From Stutzerimonas nitrititolerans (GTDB lineage: Bacteria; Pseudomonadota; Gammaproteobacteria; Pseudomonadales; Pseudomonadaceae), in contig NZ_RFFL01000003.1 of the NCBI RefSeq assembly GCF_003696285.1, positions 248,001 through 312,000 of the forward strand: a DNA stretch of 64,000 nucleotides, in the 5' to 3' direction. The notes under the pieces were generated by a model. It was not told where the DNA came from, ran no database searches, and worked only from the letters and a program-made list of their open reading frames with translations. Positions 46,159-63,032 of the stretch are shown piece by piece. Position 1 is the stretch's first letter, and each line of letters begins with the position of its first letter. A program made the translations under genes and the position numbers.

Positions 46159-47568
46159 ATGCGCTGGGCCTGTGTATTGCTGCCGCAACTGGCGCTCGAT
46201 GGCGTCCTCCGCCGTCGTCCCGATCCCGACACGCCACTGGCACTGATTACCGGCACGCCCCAGCGGCGCATCCTGCAAACGGTCAACTCGCCGGCGCGCG
46301 CCCTGGGTCTGCGACCCGGGCTGTCGCTGACGGCCGCCAAGGCCCTGGTGTGCGACTTCGCCACGGCCGAATACGACCCAGCGGAGATCGACCGCTGGCA
46401 TCGTTTCCTGGCGGCCTGGGCCTATCGCTTCAGCTCCCATGTGAGCCTGGATTACCCCCGTGTACTGATGATGGAGATCGAGTCCAGCCTCGGCCTGTTC
46501 GGACCCTGGCCGAGGTTCGAGGCACGCTTGCGCGAGGAACTGACGGCCCTGGGTTTTCGCCACCGCATCGTCGCAGCGCCCAACCCGGCAGCGGCGCGGG
46601 TGCTGGCCAATGCCTACGACGGGCTATGTATCGCGGATGACGAAACCCTGCCCCAGGCGCTCGGACAACTGCCCATCGACCGCGTCGGGCTCGATCGCGA
46701 GGTGGCGACCGCCTTGTCGCGGATGGGGCTGCGCAGGCTGCATCAGGTGCTGGCCTTGCCGCGCGAAACCCTGGCGCGGCGCTTCCCGGCCGAGGTCCTG
46801 CGTCATCTGGATACCTTGACCGGCAGGCGGGCGCTGGCCTTGGATTGCTACCGCCCGCCGGACCGTTTCGATGTGCGTCTGGAACTGAATTTCGACGTGG
46901 GATCGACGCAGGCGCTGCTGTTTCCGCTGCGCCGGCTGACGGCCGATCTGGCGGCATTCCTGGCCGGGCGCGACAGCGGCGTGCAGCGTTTCGACCTGCT
47001 GCTCGAGCATGCGCAGGGGGAGGACAGCCGCGTACCGGTGGGCCTGCTCAGCGCCGAGCGCGAAGCGGCGATGCTCTTCGAACTGGCGCGCGGGCGGCTG
47101 GAACATTTGCAGGTACCGGCACCGGTGCGGGCGCTGCGGCTGGTGGCCCGGGACCTGCCGAGCTTCGTGCCGCAGCATCGCGAACTGTTCGAGGAGCGCC
47201 CGCAACAGACGCTGCCCTGGGAGCAACTGCGCGAACGTCTGCGGGCGCGCCTGGGCGACGAAGCCGTGCATGGCCTGTGCGCCAGAGCCGATCACCGACC
47301 GGAACACGCCTGGCTCTGCGAGGGCCGGGGCGAAGCGTTGCCCACCGGCTCGCCGCGCCCGGGGTGGCTGCTGCGTGAGCCCCGGCCGCTACCTGATGCC
47401 GCGGTGAGGATGCTGGGTGGCCCCGAGCGCATCGAGTCCGGCTGGTGGGACGGCGACGATGTGCGCCGCGACTACTACCGGATCGAAACCCGTTCCGGCC
47501 AGCAGGGCTGGGCCTATCGTGACGTGGCCGAGCACGGTCCCTTGCTGCTGCAGGGCTGGTTCGCATGA
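46159..47568 (+). CDS. imuB: Y-family polymerase-like protein ImuB
   Basis: This is a 469-residue Y-family fold protein lacking the canonical catalytic acidic residues (the start is [10 protein letters not shown] rather than an H-x-DxDxF palm motif). ImuB is an adaptor that binds the beta clamp and brings in DnaE2. A QTLPW stretch near residue 350 is a plausible clamp-binding motif of the QLPLW type. The ATG at 46159 has GAGGT upstream. Its stop overlaps the dnaE2 ATG (ATGA). Confidence 0.93.
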   Translation: MRWACVLLPQLALDGVLRRRPDPDTPLALITGTPQRRILQTVNSPARALGLRPGLSLTAAKALVCDFATAEYDPAEIDRWHRFLAAWAYRFSSHVSLDYPRVLMMEIESSLGLFGPWPRFEARLREELTALGFRHRIVAAPNPAAARVLANAYDGLCIADDETLPQALGQLPIDRVGLDREVATALSRMGLRRLHQVLALPRETLARRFPAEVLRHLDTLTGRRALALDCYRPPDRFDVRLELNFDVGSTQALLFPLRRLTADLAAFLAGRDSGVQRFDLLLEHAQGEDSRVPVGLLSAEREAAMLFELARGRLEHLQVPAPVRALRLVARDLPSFVPQHRELFEERPQQTLPWEQLRERLRARLGDEAVHGLCARADHRPEHAWLCEGRGEALPTGSPRPGWLLREPRPLPDAAVRMLGGPERIESGWWDGDDVRRDYYRIETRSGQQGWAYRDVAEHGPLLLQGWFA

Positions 47569-50500
47569 GTGGGGAATACGCCGAGCTGCACTGCCTGTCG
47601 AACTTCAGTTTCCAGCGCGGAGCCTCCAGCGCCAAGGAGCTGTTCGAGCGCGCCCGGGCTCATGGCTATCGCAAACTGGCCATCACCGATGAATGCACCC
47701 TGGCCGGCATCGTCCGCGCCTGGCAGGCGGCGAAGGAGAGCGAGCTGCCGCTGATCGTCGGCAGCGAGATGCGTATTCATGACGGCCCAAAGGTCGTGCT
47801 GCTGGTGGAGAATCTCGAGGGCTATCAGCGGCTCTGCAAGCTGATTACTCAGGCCCGGCGCCGGGCGAAGAAAGGCGAGTACCGGTTGTTGCGCGAGGAT
47901 TTCACCGCTCCAATGACCGGTCTGCTTGCGCTCTGGGTGGCGGACGAAGCGGCCGAGCGGAGCCGGGAGCGCGAGGAGGGCGGCTGGCTGCGCGAGTGCT
48001 TCGCGCAACGACTGTGGCTGGCCGTCGAAATGCATCGCGGGCCGAACGATGCGCAGCGTCTGGAATACCTGCAGAAGTTGGCCCGAGAACTGGGCATTCC
48101 CGCCGTGGCGGCCGGCGATGCGCATATGCATGCCCGGGGCCGGCGCGCCCTGCAGGACACCCTCACCGCCGTACGCCATCACGTCACCGTGGCCGAGGCC
48201 GGATTCCGTCTGTTTCCCAACGGCGAACGACATCTGCGGCCATACGAGCAGCTGCGCGAACTCTATCCGCCCGAATTGCTGGACGAGACATTGCGCATTG
48301 CCGAGCGCTGTACCTTCGATCTCGGCCAACTGAGCTATCAGTACCCTCACGAGCTGGTACCTGCCGGGCAGACGCCGACCAGCTGGTTGCGAGTGCTGAC
48401 CGAGAAGGGCGCGCGCTGGCGCTGGCCGGATGGCACGCCCGAGAAGGCGCGCGAACTTATCGAGACGGAATTGAAGCTCATTGCCGAGCTCAAGTACGAA
48501 AGCTACTTCCTCACCGTCCACGACATCGTGCGTTTCGCCCGGGACCAATCGATCCTTTGCCAGGGGCGGGGCTCAGCGGCCAATTCAGTAGTCTGTTTTG
48601 CGTTGGGCGTCACTGAGCTGGATCCAGTCAAGAACAACATGCTGTTTGCGCGTTTCCTGTCCAAGGAGCGCAACGAGCCGCCGGATATCGATGTGGATTT
48701 CGAACACGACCGGCGCGAAGAGGTGCTGCAGTACGTCTTCCGCCGCTATGGCCGTGGCCGCGCGGCGCTGACGGCGGTCGCCAGTACCTATCACGGTGCC
48801 GGAGCGATACGCGACGTGGCCCGGGCGCTGGGGTTGCCGGCGGACCAGATCAATGCTTTGGCTGACTGTTGCAGCCGGCGTGGCGAACGGCTGCCGACGC
48901 CGGAGCGCCTGCGCGAGAGCGGCTTCGATCCGGACAATGCGCTGCTGCGCCGGGTGCTGATACTGGCGGGCGAGCTGCTCGGTTTCCCGCGGCATCTGTC
49001 GCAGCATCCCGGCGGTTTCGTGATTTCCGAGCACCCGCTGGATACCCTGGTGCCGGTGGAAAATGCCGCCATGGCCGATCGCACCGTCATCCAGTGGGAC
49101 AAGGACGACCTGGACCTGGTGGGCCTGCTCAAGGTGGATATCCTCGCCCTGGGCATGCTCAGCGCGCTGCGTCGCTGCTTCGACCTGGTCAGTCGCTACC
49201 GTCAGCAAAAGCCCTGGACCATCGCCAGCATTCCCGCCGAGGACGAGGCGACCTACGCGATGATCAGCCGCGCCGACACCATTGGCGTGTTCCAGATCGA
49301 ATCCCGGGCGCAGATGGCCATGCTGCCGCGGCTCAAGCCCGAAACCTTCTACGATCTGGTGATCGAAGTGGCCATCGTTCGCCCCGGGCCGATCCAGGGC
49401 GACATGGTGCATCCCTATCTGCGGCGGCGGAACGGCGAAGAGCCCGTCGATTATCCATCGGAGGAACTGGAACCAGTTTTCAAGCGCACCCTGGGCGTGC
49501 CGCTGTTCCAGGAGCAGGTGATGGAGCTGGCCGTTGTCGCGGCGGAGTACACCCCGGGCGAGGCCGACCAGTTGCGCCGCTCCATGGCGGCCTGGAAGCG
49601 CCACGGCGGGCTCGAGCCTCACCGGCAACGCCTGACCGAACGCATGCTTGAGCGGGGCTACACGCCCGAATTCACTGCACGCATCTTCGAGCAGATCAAG
49701 GGCTTCGGCAGCTACGGTTTCCCCGAATCCCACGCGGCCAGTTTCGCCTTGCTGACCTATGCCAGCTGCTGGCTGAAATGCCACGAGCCGGCGGCGTTCG
49801 CCTGTTCGCTGATCAACAGCTGGCCCATGGGTTTCTACAGCCCCGACCAGATTCTTCAGGACGCCCGCCGCCATGGCATCGAGACGCGGCCGGTGGATGT
49901 GAACCACAGCGACTGGGATTGCACGCTGGAGCCGAATGGCGGCGAGCAGCCGGCAATTCGCATGGGGCTGCGGATGATCCGCGGCTTTCGCCAGGAGGCG
50001 GCCGAAAGCATCGAACGTGCGCGTTGCCAGCAGCCTTTCGACGATGTCGCCGATCTGTGCCTGCGTGCCGGGCTCGATCAGCGCGCACGTGCGCAACTGG
50101 CCGATGCCGGCGCCTTGCACGGCCTGGCCGGTGATCGTCATCGTGCGCGCTGGGCGGTCGCAGGTGTCGAAGGGCAGTTGCCGTTGTTTGCCGGGCAGAC
50201 CACGCGCGAGCTTCCCGTATCGCTGCCCCGGCCCACGGTAGGCGAGGATCTGCATACCGACTACGACACCCTCGGCACCACTCTGGGGCCACATCCGCTG
50301 AAACTGCTGCGTGCTCAGCTACGCGGCAAGCGCTGCCGCAGTTCGCGGGAGCTGCGGGGCATCGAGCATGGCCGCAACGTCAGCGTGGCCGGGCTGGTGG
50401 TCGGCAGGCAGAAACCCGGCACGGCCAGCGGTGTGATCTTCCTTACCCTGGAAGACGAATTCGGCATGGTCAATGTGGTGGTCTGGAAGGATCTGGGCGA

Positions 50501-50654
50501 GCGGCAACGCCGTGTGCTGGTCGACTCTCAACTGCTGCGAATCGACGGACGGCTGGAAATGCAGCATGACGTGGTCCACCTGATCGCCGGTCGCCTGACC
50601 GATTACACCCCTCTGCTTGCGGGGTTGGATGTGCGTAGTCGAGATTTCCGCTAA
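47565..50654 (+). CDS. dnaE2: Error-prone DNA polymerase DnaE2
   Basis: This is a 1029-residue C-family polymerase, shorter than replicative DnaE. It has an N-terminal PHP domain ([18 protein letters not shown]), the polymerase palm with catalytic acidic residues in [12 protein letters not shown] (about residue 376), a further Asp in [13 protein letters not shown], and a C-terminal OB domain ([14 protein letters not shown]). It synthesises across lesions together with ImuA and ImuB. Overlap with imuB indicates coupling. The next gene is unrelated and preceded by an AT-rich, iron-regulated region. Confidence 0.95.
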   Translation: MSGEYAELHCLSNFSFQRGASSAKELFERARAHGYRKLAITDECTLAGIVRAWQAAKESELPLIVGSEMRIHDGPKVVLLVENLEGYQRLCKLITQARRRAKKGEYRLLREDFTAPMTGLLALWVADEAAERSREREEGGWLRECFAQRLWLAVEMHRGPNDAQRLEYLQKLARELGIPAVAAGDAHMHARGRRALQDTLTAVRHHVTVAEAGFRLFPNGERHLRPYEQLRELYPPELLDETLRIAERCTFDLGQLSYQYPHELVPAGQTPTSWLRVLTEKGARWRWPDGTPEKARELIETELKLIAELKYESYFLTVHDIVRFARDQSILCQGRGSAANSVVCFALGVTELDPVKNNMLFARFLSKERNEPPDIDVDFEHDRREEVLQYVFRRYGRGRAALTAVASTYHGAGAIRDVARALGLPADQINALADCCSRRGERLPTPERLRESGFDPDNALLRRVLILAGELLGFPRHLSQHPGGFVISEHPLDTLVPVENAAMADRTVIQWDKDDLDLVGLLKVDILALGMLSALRRCFDLVSRYRQQKPWTIASIPAEDEATYAMISRADTIGVFQIESRAQMAMLPRLKPETFYDLVIEVAIVRPGPIQGDMVHPYLRRRNGEEPVDYPSEELEPVFKRTLGVPLFQEQVMELAVVAAEYTPGEADQLRRSMAAWKRHGGLEPHRQRLTERMLERGYTPEFTARIFEQIKGFGSYGFPESHAASFALLTYASCWLKCHEPAAFACSLINSWPMGFYSPDQILQDARRHGIETRPVDVNHSDWDCTLEPNGGEQPAIRMGLRMIRGFRQEAAESIERARCQQPFDDVADLCLRAGLDQRARAQLADAGALHGLAGDRHRARWAVAGVEGQLPLFAGQTTRELPVSLPRPTVGEDLHTDYDTLGTTLGPHPLKLLRAQLRGKRCRSSRELRGIEHGRNVSVAGLVVGRQKPGTASGVIFLTLEDEFGMVNVVVWKDLGERQRRVLVDSQLLRIDGRLEMQHDVVHLIAGRLTDYTPLLAGLDVRSRDFR

Positions 50655-50683
50655 TAAACATATCCTTATAAATCAATAGATTG

Positions 50684-50697
50684 TTAGATATATCTAA
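50684..50697. repeat. TTAGATATATCTAA palindrome in the AT-rich gap after dnaE2
   Basis: A perfect 14-base palindrome, flanked by GATTG and CAATC, lies 30 bases past the dnaE2 stop in an unusually AT-rich stretch. It could be an extra regulatory site of the siderophore operon or part of a dnaE2 3' structure. No function can be assigned. Confidence 0.4.
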
Positions 50698-50791
50698 GCA
50701 ATCACAACAAGATTGTTCGCTTTGATATGCACAACGGGCGAGGGCTGCTGACCGTCAGAAAAACAACCCCAGCCATCGATTCAGAAATAAT

Positions 50792-50855
50792 TTGACGCAT
50801 TCAGGACGCGCCGCTATCGTTCCGCAGCAAATGATAATCAATCCCATTATTATTT
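50792..50855 (+). promoter_or_regulatory. Siderophore operon promoter with Fur box
   Basis: TTGACG (50792-50797) and TATCGT (50815-50820) form a -35/-10 pair with the ideal 17-base spacer. Directly downstream, AAATGATAAT (50829-50838) faces ATTATTATTT (50846-50855), an inverted repeat made of GATAAT-like hexamers as in Fur boxes. It would overlap the start site, so iron-bound Fur should shut the operon off. Confidence 0.82.
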
Positions 50856-50870
50856 GTTATGGAGGTGAGA

Positions 50871-52043
50871 GTGAACGCACTGACCAGCGTCGTCTGCGAC
50901 GGGCCTGAGGTGGGCTATCAATTCCCACCGTCGTATCGCTTCTATTCCCCGGCTGGGGGCATCGAGGCCAGTGGCTGCTTCATGGCGATCACCACGCCGG
51001 CCGAAGCGTCCGGCCCGAATCTGGAGCGCGACGTTCTACAGGCCTTTTCCAAGGCGCAGGCTGTGGGGCTGGCCAACCCCGTCCTGGTAGGGGTGATTCC
51101 TTTCGACAAGCGGCAAGCCTCCAGCCTGTTCATTCCCCGTCATGTTTCCCATCTTTCCCCGACCTCGCCACCCACCGCAATCTGCGGCTTTGCCTGTGGC
51201 CAGGCTCGCCAATGCGTCGAGCAGCCCGACCAAGTCGGTTTCCAGCAGGCGGTCATGCGCGCACTGGACGAACTGCGCAGCGGCCGGCTGGACAAGGCGG
51301 TGCTGTCCCGATTGCTGCAACTGGAGTTCGATGAGCCACCTTGTGCGGCGACGATCTTCCAGGGGCTGCGCCAGCAGAATCCCGAGGCCTATCACTTCCT
51401 GGCGGATCTGCCCGATGGCGGCGTGCTGATCGGCGCCAGCCCGGAACTGCTGCTGCGCAAGACGGGGCAGCACCTGGAAACCAACCCACTGGCCGGCTCG
51501 GCCAAGCGCCACAAGGACTCCAAGGCCGATGTCCAGGCAGCCAACGGCCTGCTGGATTCGAGCAAGGACCAACATGAGCACCGCCTGGTCATCCAGGACA
51601 TCGAACGCCAGTTGCGACCGCTGTGCCGCACCTTGAACATCCCGAGCGCCCCCTCGCTGATGAGCACGAGCCGACTCTGGCATCTCTCGACCCGGATCAG
51701 CGGCGAACTCGCTTCCCCCGTGTCAGCGCTGAAGCTGGCCTGCCAGTTGCACCCGACACCGGCGCTCTGCGGCTTCCCGACGGCGGAGGCGAGGCGGCTG
51801 ATCGCGGAGCTGGAACCCTTCGATCGTGGCGTCTTCGGCGGCATCGTCGGTTGGTGCGATGCGGCGGGCAATGGCGAATGGGCGGTGGTGATTCGCTGCG
51901 GCGTCATTCATCAACGCCAGGTGCGCCTGTTTGCCGGAGCGGGGCTGGTTTCGGCGTCCTGCCCGGAATCCGAATGGCGGGAGACGGGCACCAAGCTCGG
52001 CACCATGCTCAGCGCGTTCGGTCTCGAACGGGAGGCGGTATGA
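50871..52043 (+). CDS. entC: Isochorismate synthase
   Basis: This 390-residue chorismate-utilising enzyme (E. coli EntC has 391) converts chorismate to isochorismate. The family core is visible: [36 protein letters not shown], and [14 protein letters not shown] through [12 protein letters not shown]. The start is the GTG at 50871 with GGAGGTGA upstream; an ATG at 50859 overlaps that ribosome site. It is the first gene after the Fur box. Its stop overlaps the entE ATG. Confidence 0.95.
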   Translation: MNALTSVVCDGPEVGYQFPPSYRFYSPAGGIEASGCFMAITTPAEASGPNLERDVLQAFSKAQAVGLANPVLVGVIPFDKRQASSLFIPRHVSHLSPTSPPTAICGFACGQARQCVEQPDQVGFQQAVMRALDELRSGRLDKAVLSRLLQLEFDEPPCAATIFQGLRQQNPEAYHFLADLPDGGVLIGASPELLLRKTGQHLETNPLAGSAKRHKDSKADVQAANGLLDSSKDQHEHRLVIQDIERQLRPLCRTLNIPSAPSLMSTSRLWHLSTRISGELASPVSALKLACQLHPTPALCGFPTAEARRLIAELEPFDRGVFGGIVGWCDAAGNGEWAVVIRCGVIHQRQVRLFAGAGLVSASCPESEWRETGTKLGTMLSAFGLEREAV

Positions 52044-53665
52044 GCCTGACGCCCTTCAGTCGGTGGCCCGAGGCCTTCACCGAACGCTACCGCGAAGCCG
52101 GTTACTGGCTCGGCAAACCGCTGAACCACATGCTCGAAGAGCAGGCCAGGTCGCAGCCGGACGCCATTGCCGTGGTATGCGGCAGCCGGCAACTCAGCTA
52201 TGCCGAGCTGGATGCGGCCTCGAGCCATTTCGCCCAGTGGCTGGCCAATCACGGCCTGGGGCAGGGTGACCGGGCGCTGGTGCAACTGGGTAACCAGGCC
52301 GAGCTGTACATCGTGTTCTTCGCACTGCTGAAAGCGGGAATCGTGCCGGTCAATGCGTTGTTCAGCCACAACCGGATCGAGCTGAGGGCCTATGCCGCGC
52401 AGGTCCGCCCACGGCTCCTGATCGCCAGCCGCGTGCATGCATTGTTTGCGGGCGATGCCTTCCTCGAAGAGCTGATCGAGCTGGTTCCCGAGCTCGATAC
52501 GCTGCTGCTGCACGACGACGATCATCCTGGCCAACGCCTGGCCAACTGGTTCACCCCTGCGCCTGCGACCTGTGCGTTCGCGCCGACGCCTGCGGACGAG
52601 GTGGCCTTCTTCCAGTTGTCTGGTGGCAGCACCGGCACACCGAAGCTGATCCCGCGCACCCATGACGACTACTACTACAGCGTGCGCCGCAGCGTGGAAC
52701 TCTGCGGTTTCGACCGCCAGACCCGCTACCTTTGCGCACTGCCGGCTGCGCACAACTTTCCGCTCAGCTCACCCGGCGCGCTGGGGGTGTTCGTCGCGGG
52801 CGGCCAGGTCGTTCTGGCGCCCGATCCCGGGCCGGCCAGCTGTTTTCCGCTGATCGCGCGGCATCGGGTCAATGTCACGGCGCTGGTGCCGTCGGCGCTG
52901 TCGATGTGGCTGCAGGCCGCCCCGGATCATCCGGATGAGCTGGCTTCGCTACGGCTGTTGCAGGTCGGTGGGGCCAGGTTGCCGGAAGCCGTCGCCCGAC
53001 GCGTGCCGCAGGCGCTTGGCTGTCGCCTGCAGCAGGTGTTCGGCATGGCCGAGGGGTTGGTCAATTACACGCGCCTGGACGATGACGACGAACACACCTA
53101 TCTGACCCAGGGCCTGCCCATGAGCCCCGATGACGAGGTGCGGGTGGTCGATCGCCAGGGCAATCTGCTGCCCGCCGGGCAGGTCGGTGCCCTCATGACG
53201 CGCGGACCCTACACCATTCGCGGCTACTTCCAGAGCCCGGAATACAACGCGCACGCCTTCGATGCAGAAGGCTTCTACCGCTCCGGTGATCTGGTCCGGC
53301 AGCGCGAGGACGGCTACCTGGAAGTGGTCGGCCGGATCAAGGACCAGATCAACCGCGGTGGTGAAAAGATCGCCGCCGAGGAAGTGGAGAACCTGCTGAT
53401 GGCACACCCGGACGTCACCCAGGCGGCGCTGGTGTCGATGCCGGATGCCGCGATGGGCGAGAAAAGCTGCGCCTTCATCGTCAGCCGCGATCCGGCCCTG
53501 CGCGGCATCGCCCTGCGCAAGTTCCTGCGCAGCCTCGGCCTGGCCGACTACAAACTGCCGGATCGCTTCGAGCGCCTCGATGCACTGCCCATGACCGCTG
53601 TCGGCAAGGTGGACAAGAACCGCCTGCGCCATCACATCGCCGAGCAATTGACCGTTACCGAATAA
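52040..53665 (+). CDS. entE: 2,3-dihydroxybenzoate-AMP ligase
   Basis: This is a 541-residue stand-alone adenylation enzyme that activates 2,3-dihydroxybenzoate and loads it on the EntB carrier. Motif A3 is [15 protein letters not shown]. An Asn in [11 protein letters not shown] replaces the Asp of amino-acid domains, as in aryl-acid activators. [18 protein letters not shown] is A8, and the A10 Lys is in [15 protein letters not shown] overlap with entC, GGAGG upstream. DHB rather than salicylate is inferred from entA and entB in the operon. Confidence 0.95.
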   Translation: MSLTPFSRWPEAFTERYREAGYWLGKPLNHMLEEQARSQPDAIAVVCGSRQLSYAELDAASSHFAQWLANHGLGQGDRALVQLGNQAELYIVFFALLKAGIVPVNALFSHNRIELRAYAAQVRPRLLIASRVHALFAGDAFLEELIELVPELDTLLLHDDDHPGQRLANWFTPAPATCAFAPTPADEVAFFQLSGGSTGTPKLIPRTHDDYYYSVRRSVELCGFDRQTRYLCALPAAHNFPLSSPGALGVFVAGGQVVLAPDPGPASCFPLIARHRVNVTALVPSALSMWLQAAPDHPDELASLRLLQVGGARLPEAVARRVPQALGCRLQQVFGMAEGLVNYTRLDDDDEHTYLTQGLPMSPDDEVRVVDRQGNLLPAGQVGALMTRGPYTIRGYFQSPEYNAHAFDAEGFYRSGDLVRQREDGYLEVVGRIKDQINRGGEKIAAEEVENLLMAHPDVTQAALVSMPDAAMGEKSCAFIVSRDPALRGIALRKFLRSLGLADYKLPDRFERLDALPMTAVGKVDKNRLRHHIAEQLTVTE

Positions 53666-53676
53666 GGACCTGCTAC

Positions 53677-54546
53677 ATGGCTATTCCCACACTGTTGCCC
53701 TACAGCCTTCCGAGCGAATGGTCTGCCGACAAAGTCCAGTGGTCGGTGGACCCCGCGCGCGCGGTATTGCTGATCCATGACATGCAGGCGTATTTCTGCG
53801 ATTTCTGGGGCGAGGACAGCCCCTTCGTCGCCGCGCTCATCCAGCGCCTGGCCCGGGTTCGCGAATGCTGTCGCGCGCTGGGCATCCCGGTGGTCTATAC
53901 CGCGCAACCGGGCGAGCAGAGCGCCGCCGAGCGGGCGCTGCTCACCGATGTCTGGGGCCCCGGTATCACCCAGCACCCGCAGCGTCAGGCAATCGTGCCC
54001 GGGCTGACGCCCGCCGCGGACGACACGCTGCTGGTGAAGTGGCGCTACAGCGCTTTCCAGCGCTCGCCGCTGGAACACATGATGCGCGAGCTGGGCCGCG
54101 ACCAACTGATCATCGGTGGCATCTATGGCCATATCGGCTGCCTGATGACCGCCTGCGATGCCTTCATGCGCGACATCCAGCCCTTCCTTCTGGCAGACGG
54201 CATCGCCGACTTCAGCCAGGCCGAGCATCGGATGGCGCTCGACTACGTCGCGACCCGTTGCGGACGGGTGATCACCTGCAATGAGCTGCTGAGCCTGCGT
54301 CCGGCACCGGCCTCCCTGACCCACGAATCGCTGCAGGCCCGCCTGCTGACGATGCTCGATGAGATGGACGAGCCCTTCGATCCCGACGAGAACCTGCTCG
54401 ATTACGGCCTGGACTCCATCCAGATCATGACCCTGCTCAGCGAATGGCGGGAGCAGGGGCTGGAGCTCAGCTTCACCGACCTTGCGAAAACACCGACGCT
54501 GAACGGCTGGTGGGCGCTCATTGGCGAACACGGAGGTGCCCGATGA
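53677..54546 (+). CDS. entB: Isochorismatase with aryl carrier domain
   Basis: This is a 289-residue bifunctional protein. The N-terminal isochorismatase ([37 protein letters not shown]) hydrolyses isochorismate to 2,3-dihydro-2,3-DHB. The C-terminal aryl carrier domain has the phosphopantetheine Ser in [12 protein letters not shown] (about residue 247). It presents DHB to the NRPS. It starts 11 bases after entE and overlaps the next gene by four bases. Confidence 0.95.
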   Translation: MAIPTLLPYSLPSEWSADKVQWSVDPARAVLLIHDMQAYFCDFWGEDSPFVAALIQRLARVRECCRALGIPVVYTAQPGEQSAAERALLTDVWGPGITQHPQRQAIVPGLTPAADDTLLVKWRYSAFQRSPLEHMMRELGRDQLIIGGIYGHIGCLMTACDAFMRDIQPFLLADGIADFSQAEHRMALDYVATRCGRVITCNELLSLRPAPASLTHESLQARLLTMLDEMDEPFDPDENLLDYGLDSIQIMTLLSEWREQGLELSFTDLAKTPTLNGWWALIGEHGGAR

Positions 54547-57500
54547 AGCCGCTCGGTATCGCCCAGCAGGGGCTCTGGGCCGGCTACCTGCTCAACGAAG
54601 ACCGAGCCATGTTCAACACCGCCGAATGCATCGCCTTCGCCGGCAAGGTACGCAGCGCCGAACTGATCGGCGCGGTGCAGCGAGCGGTGGCCGAATGCGA
54701 GGCGTTGTCGGGGGTGTTCGTCACCGACCAGGAGGCGGTGTTCTTCGCCAGCTGCAACCTGCCGCTGGAAGTTCGGCAGATGCGTATCCCCGAAGGGGTC
54801 GAGACCGAAACCTGGGTCCGCGACTGGGCCATGAGCGATATCCGGCTGCCGATGGATCTCGAGCAGCAGCTGCCGTGCCGTTTCGCGCTGCTGCAGGGCT
54901 CGGAACAGGATTTCCTTTACAGCTGCGTGCATCACATCGCCCTGGACGGCTACGGCACCAACCTGCTGTACCAGCGCATCGCCGAACTCTACAGCGCCGC
55001 GGTAACCGGGCAGGTCGCCGCGACGTGTGGCTTCGGCCGATACGATGCGGTACTGGCGGAAGAACAGGAACGGGAGGCCAAGGGGGCTACCGCGGCGGCT
55101 CGCACCTACTGGCTGGAACAGTTCGCGCGGATGCCCGAGCCGGTGAGCTTCAGCGAACGCCACGCGCCGATATCCGCCCGTTTCATCCGCCACAGCGCGG
55201 CATTTCCCGCACCCTTGTGGAAGGCGCTGAACAGTGTCGCCGAAGGTAATGGCGTCGGCTGGCCCGACCTGCTGCTCGCTGGCCTGAGCGCCCAGCTGCG
55301 GCAGGTCACCGGCAGCCGTGCGCAGACGCTCGGGCTGATGGTGATGAACCGCATCGGTTCGGCATCCTTCAACGTGCCCTGCATGCAGATGAACATCGCG
55401 CCGTTGTGCCTGGACCTGCCCGACGACACCGACCTGGTTGACTGCGCCACGGCCATCGGCAAGTTGCGTCGCCGCAGCCGCAAGCATCAGCACTACCGTT
55501 ACGAGTCTCTGCGTCGCGACCTGGGGCGCGTCGGTGGCGAGCAGCGTTTATTTGGCCCGCTGGTCAACATCATGCCGTTCGATCGCCCGCTGGCCTATGG
55601 CGATTGTCCGGCGCGCATGCTGAATCTCAGCGCCGGCCCCTTGGAAGATCTGACGCTGGAAGTGCAGATCGGCGCCGATGGCATGCCGACCCTGGATTAC
55701 GACGCCAACCCCGACTGCTACAGCCTGGAACAGATCCGCAGCCTGCAGCAGGAGCTGTTCGCGCTGCTCGAGTGCTGGCTGGCCGAGCCCCGGCAACCGC
55801 GCGCGGTGCTGCTCGATGAACTCTACGCCGTCCGGCGCGCCTGGCAACGCCTCTCGGCGCCCGCCAGCGAGAGCGGCGGGGCGGCCCTCAACGTGCTCGC
55901 GGCCATCCGGCAGCAGGCGCAGGCGCGCCCCGAGCGCGTCGCACTGGTGCAGGAGGCAACCTCGCTGAGCTACGGCGAGCTCCAGGAACGCGCCGAACGG
56001 ATTGCCGCAGCGTTGCTGGAAAAGGGCTTACGGCCCGGCGCCCGGGTCGGCGTCATGCTGAGCCGCTCGCCACAGGCGATCCTGGCCCAGCTTGGGGTGT
56101 TGCTGGCGGGCGCGGTGTACGTGCCGCTCGATCCGCAGCAGCCGGCCGATCGCCAGAGGCTGATCTGCCAGAGCGCGCAGCTGGCGCTGGTGATCACCGA
56201 AGCCGCGTACCGGCATCAGCTCGCCAGCGTGCATGCCGGGCCGGTCGAACTGATCGGCCAACTGGCCTCGGAAAACCGCCGCTATCGGCCACGGGACGGC
56301 GAAGAGGCCGCCTACCTGATGTTCACCTCCGGCTCCACGGGCACACCGAAGGCGGTGGAGATCGGCCAGGGCGCGCTGGCTCACTTCACCCAGGCGGCCC
56401 GGCAGCGCTATGGCGTAGGGCCGGCCGATCGGGTGTTGCAGTTCGCACCGTTCAACTTCGACGCCAGCATCGAGGAGGTCTTCGTCAGCCTGACGGCCGG
56501 GGCCACGCTGGTGCTGCGCACCGACGCGATGCTGCAATCCATCGACGCCTTCGTCGAGGGTCTTGAGCAGCAGGCCATCACCGTGGCCGACCTGCCCACC
56601 GCGTTCTGGAACGAGTGGGTGGTGGCTTTGCGCAGCGACCGGACGCGCATCCCCGAGACGCTGAAGACTCTGATCATCGGCGGCGAGGCGGTCTATCCCG
56701 AGCAGTTGGCCGCCTGGCAGCGCATGGCGCGGCCGGACGTGCGGCTGATCAATACCTACGGGCCGACGGAAACCACGGTGGTGGCAACCAGTTGCGACCT
56801 GCAACGTGTCGATCCGGATCGCGCGCAGCTGCCGATCGGCCGGCCGCTGGCGGGCATCGAGGCACTGGTGCTCGACCGTGGCGATCGTCCGGCACAGGAA
56901 GGCGAACTGGTGCTCTGTGGTCCACAGCTGGCCAACGGTTACCTGAACAGCGAATCGGCGGCCTTCGCCAGCCTGCGCGTCGGCGGCGAATCGGTGCGAA
57001 TCTACCGCACCGGTGACCGCGTGCGCCTGGAGGATGGCCAGCTCATCTATCTCGGCCGGCTGGATAACGAGTTCAAGATCAGCGGCTACCGCATCCAGCC
57101 GGGAGAGGTGGAGGCGCGCCTGCTCGCGCTCGCTGGTGTCGACGAGGCCTGCGTGCTGGGGCTGGAACTCGGCGGCGGACTGCGCCGGCTGGTGGCGTTC
57201 ATCGCCGGCCCCCGCGATGACGTGCGCGGCATCAAGCGTGAGCTGGCCGAGGTGCTGCCCGCCGCGATGATTCCCACCGACTATCGCCATTACTCCAGCC
57301 TGCCGCGCACCGGCAGCAACAAGCTCGACCGCAAACGGCTGCAGCAGGAGTATCTGCAAGGCACCTCCGAACAGGCATTGGACGATGAGACGCAACGGCG
57401 TGTGCGCGCCATCTGGCAGCAGATCCTCGGCGTCGGCGCGATCGATCCGCAGGACAACTTCTTCGAGCTGGGCGGTCAGTCCTTGCAGACCATCCAGATC

Positions 57501-57638
57501 GTCAACCGGCTGGGGGCCGAGTTCGGCACGGCAGTGAAGGTTTCCGATGTGTTCGATCACCCGCGGCTGGCGGATTTCTGCAGCTTCCTCGACAGCCGTC
57601 TGCGGCAGCGGGAAGAGCAGGTTGAAATGGTTTGGTGA
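54543..57638 (+). CDS. amoF: NRPS module C-A-T, predicted lysine-specific (AmoF-like)
   Basis: This 1031-residue protein has an EntF-like condensation domain (HHIALDG at about 130-136), an adenylation domain (about 445-930; [47 protein letters not shown]) and a thiolation domain ([13 protein letters not shown], Ser about 979). No thioesterase follows. Read by hand, the specificity pocket is D-A-E-D-I-G-T-V-V; Glu and Asp at the positions that contact the side chain fit a basic amino acid, and the string resembles lysine codes. It should join DHB from EntB to lysine. EntF itself would read a serine code and carry a thioesterase, so enterobactin is excluded. ATGA overlap with entB. Confidence 0.88.
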   Translation: MKPLGIAQQGLWAGYLLNEDRAMFNTAECIAFAGKVRSAELIGAVQRAVAECEALSGVFVTDQEAVFFASCNLPLEVRQMRIPEGVETETWVRDWAMSDIRLPMDLEQQLPCRFALLQGSEQDFLYSCVHHIALDGYGTNLLYQRIAELYSAAVTGQVAATCGFGRYDAVLAEEQEREAKGATAAARTYWLEQFARMPEPVSFSERHAPISARFIRHSAAFPAPLWKALNSVAEGNGVGWPDLLLAGLSAQLRQVTGSRAQTLGLMVMNRIGSASFNVPCMQMNIAPLCLDLPDDTDLVDCATAIGKLRRRSRKHQHYRYESLRRDLGRVGGEQRLFGPLVNIMPFDRPLAYGDCPARMLNLSAGPLEDLTLEVQIGADGMPTLDYDANPDCYSLEQIRSLQQELFALLECWLAEPRQPRAVLLDELYAVRRAWQRLSAPASESGGAALNVLAAIRQQAQARPERVALVQEATSLSYGELQERAERIAAALLEKGLRPGARVGVMLSRSPQAILAQLGVLLAGAVYVPLDPQQPADRQRLICQSAQLALVITEAAYRHQLASVHAGPVELIGQLASENRRYRPRDGEEAAYLMFTSGSTGTPKAVEIGQGALAHFTQAARQRYGVGPADRVLQFAPFNFDASIEEVFVSLTAGATLVLRTDAMLQSIDAFVEGLEQQAITVADLPTAFWNEWVVALRSDRTRIPETLKTLIIGGEAVYPEQLAAWQRMARPDVRLINTYGPTETTVVATSCDLQRVDPDRAQLPIGRPLAGIEALVLDRGDRPAQEGELVLCGPQLANGYLNSESAAFASLRVGGESVRIYRTGDRVRLEDGQLIYLGRLDNEFKISGYRIQPGEVEARLLALAGVDEACVLGLELGGGLRRLVAFIAGPRDDVRGIKRELAEVLPAAMIPTDYRHYSSLPRTGSNKLDRKRLQQEYLQGTSEQALDDETQRRVRAIWQQILGVGAIDPQDNFFELGGQSLQTIQIVNRLGAEFGTAVKVSDVFDHPRLADFCSFLDSRLRQREEQVEMVW

Positions 57639-57648
57639 GGGCGGAAAG

Positions 57649-58407
57649 ATGAACCATCAGATGGATTTCAGCGGTCGCAACATCTGGGTGACCGGGGCGG
57701 GGCAGGGTATCGGGCGCGCCGTGGCCGAAGGTTTCGCCCGGCTTGGCGGCGAGGTAACGGGCTTCGACCGTGCGTTCCCCGAACGCGATTACGGCTTCAC
57801 GCCCTATGTGCTCGACGTCGGCGATGCTCAGGCGGTGCAGCAGGCCTGCCAGGAGCTGCTGGCGGAGGAGGGTGCGCTGGACGTTTTCGCCAGCGTGGCC
57901 GGCATCCTGCGCCTGGCGCCGATCGAGGAACTGACGCTGGCGGATTGGGACGATTCGCTACAGGTCAACGTCTCCGGGCCGTTCTACCTGCTGCGCGAGC
58001 TGTTGCCGCGCTTCAAGCGTCTTGGTCGCGGTGCCGTGGTGGCGGTGAGCAGCAACGCGACCCACGTGCCGCGGATGCAGATGGCCGCCTACAGCGCCTC
58101 CAAGGCGGCGCTGTCCTGCCTGATCCGCACTGCCGGGCTGGAGCTGGCGAACCACGGTGTGCGCTGCAACCTGGTCTCGCCCGGTTCGACCGACACCGCG
58201 ATGCAACGCGGCATGTGGCACAGCGAGGATGCCCGCGAACGCACCATTGCCGGTTTTCCCGAGCAGTACAAGCTGGGCATACCGCTACGCAAGATCGCCA
58301 CGCCCGAGGAAATCGCCAGCACGGTGCTGTTCCTCGCCTCGGACCTGGCCAGCCATATCACCCTGCAGGACATCGTCGTCGATGGCGGCGCCACGCTCAC
58401 GGCCTGA
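57649..58407 (+). CDS. entA: 2,3-dihydro-2,3-dihydroxybenzoate dehydrogenase
   Basis: This is a 252-residue short-chain dehydrogenase that oxidises the EntB product to 2,3-dihydroxybenzoate. NAD-binding TGAGQGIGRAVAEG, ASVAGILRL, the catalytic Ser in VVAVSSNATHVP and the YSASK pair are present, with the EntA-typical end DIVVDGGATLTA. The ATG at 57649 follows the NRPS stop by ten bases. An internal ATG at 57661 is a less likely start. It completes the DHB set, split from entCEB by the NRPS gene. Confidence 0.94.
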   Translation: MNHQMDFSGRNIWVTGAGQGIGRAVAEGFARLGGEVTGFDRAFPERDYGFTPYVLDVGDAQAVQQACQELLAEEGALDVFASVAGILRLAPIEELTLADWDDSLQVNVSGPFYLLRELLPRFKRLGRGAVVAVSSNATHVPRMQMAAYSASKAALSCLIRTAGLELANHGVRCNLVSPGSTDTAMQRGMWHSEDARERTIAGFPEQYKLGIPLRKIATPEEIASTVLFLASDLASHITLQDIVVDGGATLTA

Positions 58408-58472
58408 GGGCCGGTTTTCAGGCGCCAGGCCCGACGCGCAGCAGACTTTGAACAGGTTCTGAGAGGTAACGG

Positions 58473-63028
<4,556 letters not shown>

Positions 63029-63032
<4 letters not shown>

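Noticed and set aside
48585-50294. Long minus-strand frame opposite dnaE2
   Set aside because: DnaE2 motifs cover the plus strand throughout; the antisense product has no domain and no ribosome site.
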